Assembly (NCBI GenBank): GCA_016218545.1
Contig: JACRDQ010000032.1
Span: 1 to 64,000 of the forward strand
Direction of reading: 5' to 3'
Source: Elusimicrobiota bacterium
GTDB taxonomy: Bacteria > Elusimicrobiota > Elusimicrobia > UBA1565 > UBA9628
DNA: 64,000 nucleotides
In this document: positions 24,050-31,786 of the stretch, piece after piece
Layout: each line of letters begins with the position of its first letter
Numbering within the stretch: position 1 is the stretch's first letter
Made by a program: the position numbers and the translations under genes
Notes under the pieces: model-generated
Database searches by the model: none
The model's input: only the letters and a program-made list of their open reading frames with translations
Told to the model about the DNA's origin: nothing

Positions 24050-25687
24050 CTAGACGCTGGGCCGGAAAGGATGGCCCAGCAGGGTCATGGCGGACTGTGC
24101 CGCCCTCACCCCGTGGTACTGGGCTTCCTCGATGAGGGAGAAGCCGCTCAGGTCCGAGTGCCCGAGGAAGACCCTGGGGCCCAGGGGCTTGAGGGACTCC
24201 AGCCTGTCCTTGCCCCAGACCGTGCCCACCTTGGGCTTGACCATGGCGTGGCCGTAGACCATGATGTCGATGTTCCGGACGCGGTCCCTGATGCCCGGGT
24301 GGGCGATGGAGAGGTCCTGCAGGATGAGGTCGCGCCAATCCGACCAGGAGCGGCTCAAGGCCGTGCGCCTGGCCGGCAGGGACTCGGCCGAGGGCATGGG
24401 GTGGTAGTAGGTCCAGACCTCCGCGTCCCTGCGCCGCTCCAGGCGCTGGTGGCCGGCCACCACGTAGCCGAGCCCCGAGCCCTTGAAGATGACGTTGTCC
24501 CAGGCCGTGGGGAAGCCCTTGCCCTGCGGGGGATCTTCGACCGTGAGGTTGGCCACCATCCACGGCGCATAGGAGCAGCCCCTGGCCCAGGCGGGGTCTG
24601 CGCGCCTCAGGGAAGCGACGATGCGGCGGGCCAGGAACACGGGGACGCAGACCAGGGCGGCCTTGGCGACCACGCGCACGCTCTCCTTGGCCCGCGGGTC
24701 GAAGGCGTCCACGGTCACGCCCGAGGGGCCTTCGGACACGTCGAAGACCAGGGCCGGGCCGAGGAGCCTGTCGTCGAGGATGCGGGTCAGCCTGTCGGTC
24801 ACGAAGCCGTTGCCCGCGGGCCAGGTGAGGACCTGGTCCTCGTCGCCCGCTCCGCGGCTGGCGAAGTAGTGGATGCCTGCCCAGGCCGAGGCGTCCTCCA
24901 GCGTGGTGCCGAAGTCGTCGCGGCAAGCGTAGTCGCAGTACCAGCGCAGGCGCTCGGACGTGAAGCCCTGGGCCTTGAGCCAGGAGGCCATGGAGCGCGC
25001 GTCGAGGCCGAGGAGGTCCGGACGCCGCGAGCTCAGGGCCATGGGCAGGGCGAAGGCGCGCCTGCCGTCCTGGTCCTTCATGACGCGGTAGGCCGCCATC
25101 CTGGCCTCGAAGGCCGCGAACTGGCGCACGTCCTCGGGGCCGGCTCCGAGCTTGGGGAAGATGCCCTCCTGCCACCGGCCGTGGATGAAGAGGCGTTCCT
25201 GCGGGGCGAAGCACACGGCCCTCTCGTCGTAGACGGGCTTGCCTGAAGGGTCGCGGCCGAGCTCTACGCCCAGGTCCCTGAGGAGCTCGTGCACGGCCGC
25301 GGACTCCGGCCTGGGGAAAGGGATGTAGTGCGCGGCCCAGGGATAGGCGGAGACAGCGTTCCGGCCCGAGCGCGCGTTGCCGCCGAAGGAGTTCTCGAGC
25401 TCGAGGACGAGGAAGTCCTTGAGCCCGGAGCGCTGGAGCTTCCAGCCCGCTGAGAGGCCGGCCATGCCTCCGCCCACCACGGCCACGGCTGTCTTGATGG
25501 TCCGGCTGGGCTCGGGGAAGCCTCCTTGCATGAGGCGGTGGCCCAGTTTGTGGGCCTGCCCGAGGACCGCGCCCGTGATGGGAGAAGACCGGAACCTGAG
25601 ACCGCACCCGGAGAGAAGCGCCCCGCCCCCCAGGAGGGAGGCCAGGTTCAGGAGATCGCGGCGGGTCAGAAATTGATCTTTTCCCAT
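24050..25687 (-). CDS. FAD-dependent amine oxidoreductase, exported
   Basis: 545 residues. The N-terminus TRRDLLNLASL is a Tat signal, followed by LLSGC, so the protein could be exported folded and lipid-anchored. The FAD dinucleotide fold is VAVVGGGMAGLSAGWKLQ near 70, with GGNAR downstream. The later part contains DFGTTLEDASAWAGIHYF and a C-terminal FAD contact GHSDLSGFSLIEEAQYHG. This is the flavin amine oxidase/desaturase superfamily; the neighbours point to polyamines or another amine as substrate. Its start overlaps the end of the aminopropyltransferase gene by 22 bases, so the two are co-translated. A much longer open frame upstream is a shadow. Confidence 0.8.
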   Translation of the reverse strand: MGKDQFLTRRDLLNLASLLGGGALLSGCGLRFRSSPITGAVLGQAHKLGHRLMQGGFPEPSRTIKTAVAVVGGGMAGLSAGWKLQRSGLKDFLVLELENSFGGNARSGRNAVSAYPWAAHYIPFPRPESAAVHELLRDLGVELGRDPSGKPVYDERAVCFAPQERLFIHGRWQEGIFPKLGAGPEDVRQFAAFEARMAAYRVMKDQDGRRAFALPMALSSRRPDLLGLDARSMASWLKAQGFTSERLRWYCDYACRDDFGTTLEDASAWAGIHYFASRGAGDEDQVLTWPAGNGFVTDRLTRILDDRLLGPALVFDVSEGPSGVTVDAFDPRAKESVRVVAKAALVCVPVFLARRIVASLRRADPAWARGCSYAPWMVANLTVEDPPQGKGFPTAWDNVIFKGSGLGYVVAGHQRLERRRDAEVWTYYHPMPSAESLPARRTALSRSWSDWRDLILQDLSIAHPGIRDRVRNIDIMVYGHAMVKPKVGTVWGKDRLESLKPLGPRVFLGHSDLSGFSLIEEAQYHGVRAAQSAMTLLGHPFRPSV

Positions 25688-27165
25688 TCCTCGTCGTAGA
25701 GATGGACCAGGGTCTGGGTGTTGAGGCGGTTGGGCTCCGAGGGGACCCGCCCCATGTCCTTGGAGAAGACGAAGAGGGAGGGCAGGAGCTCGGGGGTGAG
25801 GAACTTGAGGCCCGCGGGCAGGGTTTCCGGGAGCTGGTAGCGGCCCATGGTGCCGAGCACGAACCCCCATTCTCCGAACGAGGGCACGTAGACGTGGTAG
25901 GGCACGGGGTGGAGGCCGCCGGCTCCCATGGTGGCCTCGATGCACCAGAAGGACCTGCGGGCGAAGAGAGGCGAGGTGGCCTGCACCGCGACCATGCCTC
26001 CGGGCCGCAGGTGCCGCTTGAGCAGGCTGTAGAAGGCGGTGGTGTAGAGCTTGCCCACCGCGTGGTTGCTCGGGTCCGGGAAGTCCACGACCACGAAGTC
26101 GAAGAAGGAGGGGTCCTGGTCGAGCCAGGTGAAGGCGTCGGCATTGACCACCTTGAGCTTGGCAGAGCGTAGGCTCCCTTCGTTCAAGCCGGCCAGGGCG
26201 GGGTTGGAGGCGAAGAGCCGGGTCACTTCCGCGTCGAGGTCCACCAGGGTCACGCGCTCGACCGCCGGGTGGCGGAGGACCTCCCGGGCGGCCAGGCCGT
26301 CGCCGCCTCCCAGGATGAGGACCTCGCGCGGGGAGCGCACCGCGGAGAGGCCCGGGTGGACGAGGCTCTCGTGGTAGCGGTGCTCGTCGAGGGAGCTGAA
26401 CTGGAGGTGCCCGTTGAGGAAGAGGCGCACGTCGTGCCTGCTCCTGGTGACCACGATCTTCTGGTACGGGGTCGAGCGGGCCAGGATGACGTCGTCGGCG
26501 TAGAGGTTCGCGTCCGCCCAGGCTCCGACGCGCGAGGCGCCGGCGAAGCCCAGCAGCAGGACCCCGATCACGGCCAGGCACTGGGTCTTGAGCCACCCGC
26601 TCCGGGGCAGCTCCTCCTTGAAGATGCGCAGGGCCCATAGGGCCACCAGGGCGTTGGCCAGGCCGATGAGGAAGGAGGTCCGGAGCAGCCCGAGCTTGGG
26701 CATGAACACCAGGGGGAAGAGGAGCGACGCTGCCAGGGCGCCGATGTAGTCCAGGGCCAGAACCTGGGCCACGAGGTCCTTGAGGGAGAGACGGTCCTTG
26801 AGGATCTGGATGATAAGCGGGATCTCGAGCCCCACCAGGGTGCCGACCACGAACACGAGCCCGTAGAGGGCCACGCGGAACCCGGCGGCGGCCTCGACGA
26901 AGGCCACCGAGAGCAGGGTCGCGGAAGAGCCGCCGACCAGGCCCACGAGGGCCTCGACCTGGACGAACCGGGCCACGAGCCCTTTGCCGATGTAGCGCGA
27001 AAGGTAGGAGCCGACCCCCATGGCGAAGAGATAGGCGCCGATGACGGTCGAGAACTGCAGGACGGTATCGCCCAGCAGGTAGCTCGCCAGGGTGCCCGCG
27101 ATGAGCTCGTAGACGAGCCCGCAGGTGGCGATGACGAAGACGGAGATGAACAGGGCGAGCTTCAT
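25666..27165 (-). CDS. Membrane-fused polyamine aminopropyltransferase (SpeE-like)
   Basis: 499 residues. The N-terminal 210 residues hold seven or so transmembrane helices; the C-terminal part is a spermidine-synthase fold: YQKIVVTRS, LFLNGHLQFSSLDEHRYHESLVHP, SAM-binding VLILGGGDGLAAREVL, VDLDAEV, and the catalytic VVDFPDPSN. Soluble SpeE uses decarboxylated SAM to move an aminopropyl group to putrescine. Membrane-fused forms are a well-known branch whose true substrate is less certain. No SAM decarboxylase gene is visible in the window. Linked downstream to the FAD amine oxidoreductase and upstream to DUF350 and DUF4178 genes. Confidence 0.85.
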   Translation of the reverse strand: MKLALFISVFVIATCGLVYELIAGTLASYLLGDTVLQFSTVIGAYLFAMGVGSYLSRYIGKGLVARFVQVEALVGLVGGSSATLLSVAFVEAAAGFRVALYGLVFVVGTLVGLEIPLIIQILKDRLSLKDLVAQVLALDYIGALAASLLFPLVFMPKLGLLRTSFLIGLANALVALWALRIFKEELPRSGWLKTQCLAVIGVLLLGFAGASRVGAWADANLYADDVILARSTPYQKIVVTRSRHDVRLFLNGHLQFSSLDEHRYHESLVHPGLSAVRSPREVLILGGGDGLAAREVLRHPAVERVTLVDLDAEVTRLFASNPALAGLNEGSLRSAKLKVVNADAFTWLDQDPSFFDFVVVDFPDPSNHAVGKLYTTAFYSLLKRHLRPGGMVAVQATSPLFARRSFWCIEATMGAGGLHPVPYHVYVPSFGEWGFVLGTMGRYQLPETLPAGLKFLTPELLPSLFVFSKDMGRVPSEPNRLNTQTLVHLYDEEWEKINF

Positions 27166-27231
27166 GGAAAAGGAACGGCCGGCGGCCCCGGCCGCATCAC
27201 GGACCGTGCTTGAAGCGGTTCGCCGGCGGGG

Positions 27232-27450
27232 CTAACCAAGCAGCGAGGCCGCGATGATCAGGCACATGCCGATGGACACGGCGCCGACCACCGTGGCCAG
27301 GGCACGGTTCTGCTTGACGACGATCTCCTCCCAGAGGTTGTAGGGGGTGAGCTTGTCGACGATGACGAAGCCTCCGATGAAGATGAGCATCCCCAGGACC
27401 GAGTAGAGGACGGCTGCGGCGAAGTGCGCGGGATTGAGCAGGTCTCTCAT
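27232..27450 (-). CDS. DUF350-family membrane protein (YjfL-like)
   Basis: 72 residues with two transmembrane helices (about 11-31 and 50-70) separated by a polar loop KLTPYNLWEEIVVKQN. This is the DUF350 unit; E. coli YjfL has two such units, this one has a single unit, which is common. GGAG lies eight bases before the ATG. DUF350 genes recur beside polyamine-type enzymes and PspA-like envelope-stress genes (for example the yjf operon of E. coli), which agrees with the neighbours here. The molecular role is unknown. Confidence 0.85.
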   Translation of the reverse strand: MRDLLNPAHFAAAVLYSVLGMLIFIGGFVIVDKLTPYNLWEEIVVKQNRALATVVGAVSIGMCLIIAASLLG

Positions 27451-27460
27451 AGTGTCTCCG

Positions 27461-27640
27461 TTATTTTCCCCAGGTGGTGCGGCGGATGTGCGTCCGGTAG
27501 TGGTCGCGGTAGGAGCCGGGGTTCTCCCTGACGCTCTTGGGCACGCTCTTGACCTCGTCGACGTCCGTGAAGGTCCAGCCCGTCCATAGGGCGTAGGCCA
27601 GGAAAGCCGCGACCGCTCCACCGAAGATCCTATATTTCAT
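27461..27640 (-). CDS. 59-residue membrane-anchored small protein
   Basis: A small frame with ATG at 27640 and stop at 27461, ten bases from the DUF350 start. The product begins MKYRIFGGAVAAFLAYALW, a signal anchor, and has a basic polar tail (SVRENPGSYRDHYRTHIRR). It is too short for most gene finders. Its place between the DUF4178 gene (two bases) and DUF350, the good codon use and the conserved-looking tail support a real gene. I know of no assigned function; an accessory subunit of the DUF350/DUF4178 membrane module is likely. Confidence 0.7.
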   Translation of the reverse strand: MKYRIFGGAVAAFLAYALWTGWTFTDVDEVKSVPKSVRENPGSYRDHYRTHIRRTTWGK

Positions 27641-27642
27641 GT

Positions 27643-29079
27643 TCAGTCGTCGTCATCGTCGTCTTCCTCGACCATCGGGTGGTCGCTCTCCTGCCAGCGG
27701 CCGACCTCGAAGCTGCGGCGCCAGAACCAGACCCAGCCGAAGGGCAGGGCCAGGGCGAGCCAGGCGTAGAAGAGGTAGCTCACCCGGGCCACGTCGCGCG
27801 TGAGCTGCACGGTGTAGGACAGGCCCGAGGCGTCCGTCTCGGGCTCGACGCGCAGGTAGTAGCTCCCGGCCTTGACCGAGGGGAGGTAGACGGTGTCCTG
27901 GCGGCTGCCCTCGGACCAGGATTCTCCGCCGTCGACCCCGTGGTAGTAGCCGACCTCCCGGCCGAAATCCAGGGCCTCGTCCGTGTCCGCGTTGATGAGG
28001 GCCATGGAGAAGAAGGCCCATCTGTTGTCGAGGTCCGTGTTGATCTTGACCCGCACGTTGGAGGTCCGGCCCGTGATGTCGAAGGGGAGGGTGACGCGGG
28101 ACTTCTCCGTGTCCGTGACGTCGTAGCGGAAGCTGTAATCCTGGATCTTCCGGTGCTGGCTGAACACGGCGGCCAGCATGAAGACGCAGAGGCAGGCGGC
28201 GGCCAGGGGCCAGAAGACCTTGGACATGGAGGCGTAGGTCTCCTCGCCGGGGTTGGGCTGGGCCGGAGCCGTGCCCCGGGCCGGCGGGGGAGCGCCCTCC
28301 ATCTTGAAGCCCTGCCAGATCTCCTGGGGCTCGATGTACTCCCCCAAAGACCAGGTCGTGTCCTCCTCGGTCTTGTCCTCGGAGATGATGTAGGGCGGGC
28401 AGATGAAGTCCCGCGCGACCGCGAGGTCCCCGGCCTTGACCCGCCAGTTGAACTCGCCCAGGACGTAGGAGACCACGGGCTTGGAGGTCTGGAAGTGCCG
28501 GAATTCCCTGCCGTCGTGGTGCACGACGGGGTTGCGCAGGATGTCCGGGTTGGTCCAGTTGCCGCAGTCCGGGGGCTCGACGGCGTTGGGCGAGGTCTTC
28601 CGCGGGACCGTGTCTCCGACGAGCTTCCTGCCGAGCTCCGCCACGGCGGGGTCCACCCGCCTCTGGGGCGCGGCCGGGAGTCCGGCCGCCAGGCCGGGGG
28701 CGGCGGCAGGGACGGCCGGGGCAGGCGCGGGGTTGGGCGGGGGCGGGGCCTCCACGTCGTGGGTCCCGCGGGTCCCCGCGATCTTGTCCTTGCCCGAGAG
28801 CTTGCGCAGGGTCTGGATCTCGCCCGGGTCGAGCCAGATGCCCTGGCACTGGCCGCAGTGCTCGAGCGTGAGCTTGCCCGCGAACACGGTCCCCGCCTTC
28901 ATGGCCCCTCCGCACTTGGGGCACACGTAGCGGCTGGCCATGAGGTTCTCAATCTTGAGGTCCACCGTGAGCTCGGAGAGGTCGTAGAACACGCCGTTGC
29001 AGAAGGGGCAGGCCTCGATGTCCACCGAGTCCGGCAGGCGGACGAACTGGAGCGGGCCGTGGCACTTCGGGCAGTTCAC
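27643..29079 (-). CDS. Double zinc-ribbon/DUF4178-C membrane protein
   Basis: 478 residues from a GTG that overlaps the previous stop (GTGA), with AAGGAA upstream. Two zinc ribbons open the protein: CPKCHG...CPFCNG (Cys3 onward) and CPKCGG...CGQCQG near 55-80, of the TFIIB-type family. A Pro/Ala linker follows. VSYVLGEFNWRVKAGD with FICPPYIISEDKTEEDTTWSLGEYI (split here at the join) is the C-terminal section of canonical DUF4178 proteins. A transmembrane helix near 285 leads to an external beta domain, then a second helix and the acidic tail VEEDDDDDD. Part of the polyamine/envelope module. Confidence 0.75.
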   Translation of the reverse strand: MNCPKCHGPLQFVRLPDSVDIEACPFCNGVFYDLSELTVDLKIENLMASRYVCPKCGGAMKAGTVFAGKLTLEHCGQCQGIWLDPGEIQTLRKLSGKDKIAGTRGTHDVEAPPPPNPAPAPAVPAAAPGLAAGLPAAPQRRVDPAVAELGRKLVGDTVPRKTSPNAVEPPDCGNWTNPDILRNPVVHHDGREFRHFQTSKPVVSYVLGEFNWRVKAGDLAVARDFICPPYIISEDKTEEDTTWSLGEYIEPQEIWQGFKMEGAPPPARGTAPAQPNPGEETYASMSKVFWPLAAACLCVFMLAAVFSQHRKIQDYSFRYDVTDTEKSRVTLPFDITGRTSNVRVKINTDLDNRWAFFSMALINADTDEALDFGREVGYYHGVDGGESWSEGSRQDTVYLPSVKAGSYYLRVEPETDASGLSYTVQLTRDVARVSYLFYAWLALALPFGWVWFWRRSFEVGRWQESDHPMVEEDDDDDD

Positions 29080-29462
29080 CGCCGTTCCTTGGGCGGATTG
29101 GGGAGGGTGGTGAGGAACGTCCAGTGCCCGTCGGCCTCGACGAGCCAGCGGAAGCCCTTGTACGGGTTCCAGAGGAGGTACTCCGCCCAATCGTAGGTGA
29201 TGCCGTAGTAGCGGGTCTGGCGCTCCAGGTAGCCCACGATCTCGAAGGTCTCGCCCTTGATGGTCCCGCGCCTGCCGATGGGGAGCGTGGGCTTGCGCGT
29301 GAACTTGGACTGGTAGCGCGAGAGGATCTGGTGCCTGGGGTCCTGGGCGTCGAGGACGCTGCCGCAGTGGCCGCAGGCCACGACCTGGGACGCGCCCTGG
29401 GCGCGGATCTCCAGGGGGGCTGCGCAGTTCGTGCAGTTGAAGGAGACGGCATTGTCTACCAT
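29076..29462 (-). CDS. Zinc-ribbon/DUF4178 middle-domain protein
   Basis: 128 residues. An N-terminal zinc ribbon (NCTNCAAPLEI...ACGHCGSVL) precedes a DUF4178 unit: PTLPIGRRGTIKGETFEIVGYL, TYDWAEYLLWNPYKGFRWLVE and DGHWTFLTTLP. The product stops where canonical DUF4178 proteins continue into the section that here is encoded by the next gene. It overlaps its neighbours by seven bases upstream and four bases downstream, so the three DUF4178 genes behave as one translational unit. Confidence 0.75.
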   Translation of the reverse strand: MVDNAVSFNCTNCAAPLEIRAQGASQVVACGHCGSVLDAQDPRHQILSRYQSKFTRKPTLPIGRRGTIKGETFEIVGYLERQTRYYGITYDWAEYLLWNPYKGFRWLVEADGHWTFLTTLPNPPKERR

Positions 29463-30085
29463 CCCTCCACCTTCTTGAGCCCCGTGAGCTCGAGCTTGTC
29501 GAACGGCACGTACTCTCCCGTGAAGAGCAGGGGAGGCGTCTCGCTGTAGTCGATGGCGGCGAAGCGCGTCCCGGGCCCCGAGAGGTCCGCGAAGGCGGCT
29601 TTCTCGCCGAACGGCACCCGGAAGGGGAGCTCCCCCTCGCCGGAGACGTACTCGGCCTCGCGCCGGTCGCGGACCAGGAAGGACTCCGAGCCGAGGAGCA
29701 CCTCGGCTCCGACCACCAGGGAGGCGAAGGCGGGCAGGCCCGAGGCGGTCTTGTCCAGGAAGCTCAGGGCGTAGAGGCCCTGGGCCTCCCCGAGCCAGCC
29801 GTAGGTCCCGTCGATGAAATTGAGGTGCCACTCGTTCCAGAACCCGTCGGGATAGCGGAGCTGGATGCGGCCGATGACCGCGAAGGGCGAGCCCTTGTAC
29901 TTGCCCTCCGCGCCCAGCTGCATCGGCGAGCCGTCCGGCATGAGGGCCGCGGCCTTCCCGAGGTTCTCGATGTCGAGGTCCTTGCGCAGGAGCAGGCTGC
30001 GGCAGTAGGGGCAGACGGCCAGCAGGGTCACCGAGGACTTGAACGAGACCGGGGCTCCGCAGGAAGGGCAGTCAGAGGCCATCAA
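29456..30085 (-). CDS. Zinc-ribbon/DUF4178 N-domain protein
   Basis: 209 residues (ATG at 30085, alternative at 30082). It begins with a zinc ribbon DCPSCGAPVSF...VCPYCRSLLL, then a DUF4178 repeat: GKYKGSPFAVIGRIQLRYPDG, WNEWHLNFIDGTYGWLGEAQG. A C-terminal beta part (about 110-209) completes the first module of canonical DUF4178 proteins. The family is uncharacterised and associates with DUF350 and spermidine-synthase-like genes. It follows the glycosyltransferase gene after nine bases, so the sugar genes may share the transcript. Confidence 0.75.
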   Translation of the reverse strand: MMASDCPSCGAPVSFKSSVTLLAVCPYCRSLLLRKDLDIENLGKAAALMPDGSPMQLGAEGKYKGSPFAVIGRIQLRYPDGFWNEWHLNFIDGTYGWLGEAQGLYALSFLDKTASGLPAFASLVVGAEVLLGSESFLVRDRREAEYVSGEGELPFRVPFGEKAAFADLSGPGTRFAAIDYSETPPLLFTGEYVPFDKLELTGLKKVEGW

Positions 30086-30094
30086 CAGGCCAAT

Positions 30095-30796
30095 TCAACC
30101 TAATTTCCGCGTGGCGGCGCCAGATGCCAACTCGCGCCACAGGGTCTTGAGGAAGACGAGCCCGGTCGGGATGGAGGAGGCGGTGCTCTGCCCGCCCAGG
30201 CGCGGCCCCTCGCGGGTGGGGAGCTCCACGATGTCGAGGCCCGCCCTCATGGCGCGCATCGTCATCTGGTATTCGATGACGAACCCCACGGCGTCCGGGG
30301 CGATGCGCGAGAAGGCCGCCCGGCGCACCCCGCGGAAGCCGTTGATGGTGTCGGTCACGAAGGGTCCGCGGTTGAAGGCGAGGTTGGCGGCCAGGCCGAA
30401 GGCGAGGTTGACCCACTTCCGGGGTCTCCACCAGGAGACGTCTTCCTCGTTGAAGGCGCCCTCCATCATGCGCGAGGCCACGGCCATGTCCGCCCCGGCC
30501 TCGAGGAGCTCGAAGAGCTTGGGGATGTCCGCCGGGTCCTCGTTGCCGTCCGGGCTGAAGAAGACGACCAGGTCCGCGTCGGTGCTCGCCATGGCGAGGC
30601 GGAAGGCCTCCCCGCGGCCGCGCCGCTCCTGCACGAAGACCCGCACCTTGCGGGCCTCGAGGAACTGCCGGGTCCCGTCCGCGGAGCCGCCGTCGACCGC
30701 GAAGACCTCGTGCCCGCTGCCGCGCGGGATGCGGTCGAAGACCTTGGGCAGGGCCTCGATCTCGTTGTAGGTGAGGATGACGAGCGCGCGTTTCAA
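30095..30796 (-). CDS. Family 2 glycosyltransferase
   Basis: 233 residues from a TTG at 30796 that overlaps the epimerase stop. GT2 fold: ALVILTYNEIEALPKVFDRI, VDGGSADGTRQFLE, and a nucleotide-sugar segment FFSPDGNEDP in place of a classical DXD. TDTINGFRGVRRAAF and FVIEYQMTMRAMRAGLDIVELP correspond to the polyprenyl-phosphate-sugar synthase type. No membrane helix is found. It likely moves a sugar from a nucleotide donor to a lipid carrier or a surface polysaccharide; the sugar made by the two upstream genes is a candidate. Confidence 0.8.
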   Translation of the reverse strand: MKRALVILTYNEIEALPKVFDRIPRGSGHEVFAVDGGSADGTRQFLEARKVRVFVQERRGRGEAFRLAMASTDADLVVFFSPDGNEDPADIPKLFELLEAGADMAVASRMMEGAFNEEDVSWWRPRKWVNLAFGLAANLAFNRGPFVTDTINGFRGVRRAAFSRIAPDAVGFVIEYQMTMRAMRAGLDIVELPTREGPRLGGQSTASSIPTGLVFLKTLWRELASGAATRKLG

Positions 30797-31785
30797 GCGG
30801 CGGAGGCCTTCTTCGCCCTGGGTCTGTACCACTCGATCGTCTTCCTGAGCCCCTCCTCCAGGGAGACCCTCGGGGCGAACCCGAGGACCTCTTCGGCCCT
30901 GGAGGAGTCGCAGGCGCGGCGGGGCTGGCCGCTGGGCTGTCCGGGGTCGAACTCGAGCCTCGCCTTGGACCCCGAGAGCCGGAGCACGGTCTCGGCCAGG
31001 GCGCGGACCGTGACCTCCTCCGTGGTCCCGAGGTTGAGCGGATCGCACTCGGCGTGGCGCTCGCAGGCGTCCACGAGGCCGCGGGCGAAATCCTCGACGT
31101 ACAGGAACGAGCGGGTCTGGCTGCCGTCGCCCCAGACCTTGAGCGGGTCGTCTCCGCGCACGGCCCGGCGGATGAGGGCGCTGATGACGTGGCTGTGCTC
31201 GGACTCGAAGTGGTCCCTGGGGCCGTAGGCGTTGGCGGGCCGCACCACGGCGACCTTGAGCCCGTGCTCGCGGTGATAGGCCCGCGACATGAACTCGCCC
31301 ATGCGCTTGGCCCAGCCGTAGCCCTCGTTGGTGGGCTCCGGGGTCCCCAGGAAGCCCTCGGCCTCGGGGGTGGGGATGGAGGCGTCGCGGGGATAGACGC
31401 AGACCGAGCTGGTCATGAGGAAGCGCTCGGCCTCGCAGAGCCTGGCCGCCTCGAGGACCTGGGCCGCGAGGAGGGCGTTGTCCCGGAACATGGAGGCCGG
31501 GTGCTTCTGGTTGTAGTCCACGCCCCAGACGCGCGCCGCCAGGTGCAGGATGACGGCTTGGCCCCGGCAGGCCGTGACCGCGTTCTCGAGCTCGCGCAGG
31601 TCGCCGCGGACGAAGCGGACCTTCTTGTAGACGGAGCGCAGGTTCTCCCTTCGGCCGGAGGAGAGGTCATCGGCCACGGTCACGCGCACCGAGGGGTCGC
31701 GGCGGAGGAGCTCCTCGACTACGTGGCTGCCCGCGAACCCGGCCCCGCCCGTCACAAGCACGGCCTTGTCCTTCCAGAAAGACAT
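30793..31785 (-). CDS. NAD-dependent sugar-nucleotide epimerase/dehydratase
   Basis: 330 residues, extended SDR fold. NAD motif VTGGAGFAGSHV at 11-22, LAARVWGVDYN, the SSVCVYP active-site strand, the catalytic Tyr/Lys in GYGWAK, then VVRPANAYGPRDHFE and GSQTRSFLYVEDFARGLV. The VWG and HFE surroundings recall GDP-fucose synthase-like and related epimerases; the exact sugar is not decided. The ATG at 31785 is one base after the DegT-fold gene stop, and the end overlaps the glycosyltransferase start, so the three genes form one unit. Confidence 0.85.
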   Translation of the reverse strand: MSFWKDKAVLVTGGAGFAGSHVVEELLRRDPSVRVTVADDLSSGRRENLRSVYKKVRFVRGDLRELENAVTACRGQAVILHLAARVWGVDYNQKHPASMFRDNALLAAQVLEAARLCEAERFLMTSSVCVYPRDASIPTPEAEGFLGTPEPTNEGYGWAKRMGEFMSRAYHREHGLKVAVVRPANAYGPRDHFESEHSHVISALIRRAVRGDDPLKVWGDGSQTRSFLYVEDFARGLVDACERHAECDPLNLGTTEEVTVRALAETVLRLSGSKARLEFDPGQPSGQPRRACDSSRAEEVLGFAPRVSLEEGLRKTIEWYRPRAKKASAA

Positions 31786-31786
31786 C

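Noticed and set aside
25688..26638. N-terminal extension of the FAD amine oxidoreductase frame
   Set aside because: The upstream part is Arg/Pro/Gly-rich and lies inside the aminopropyltransferase gene in another frame; the Tat signal at the 25687 start is decisive.
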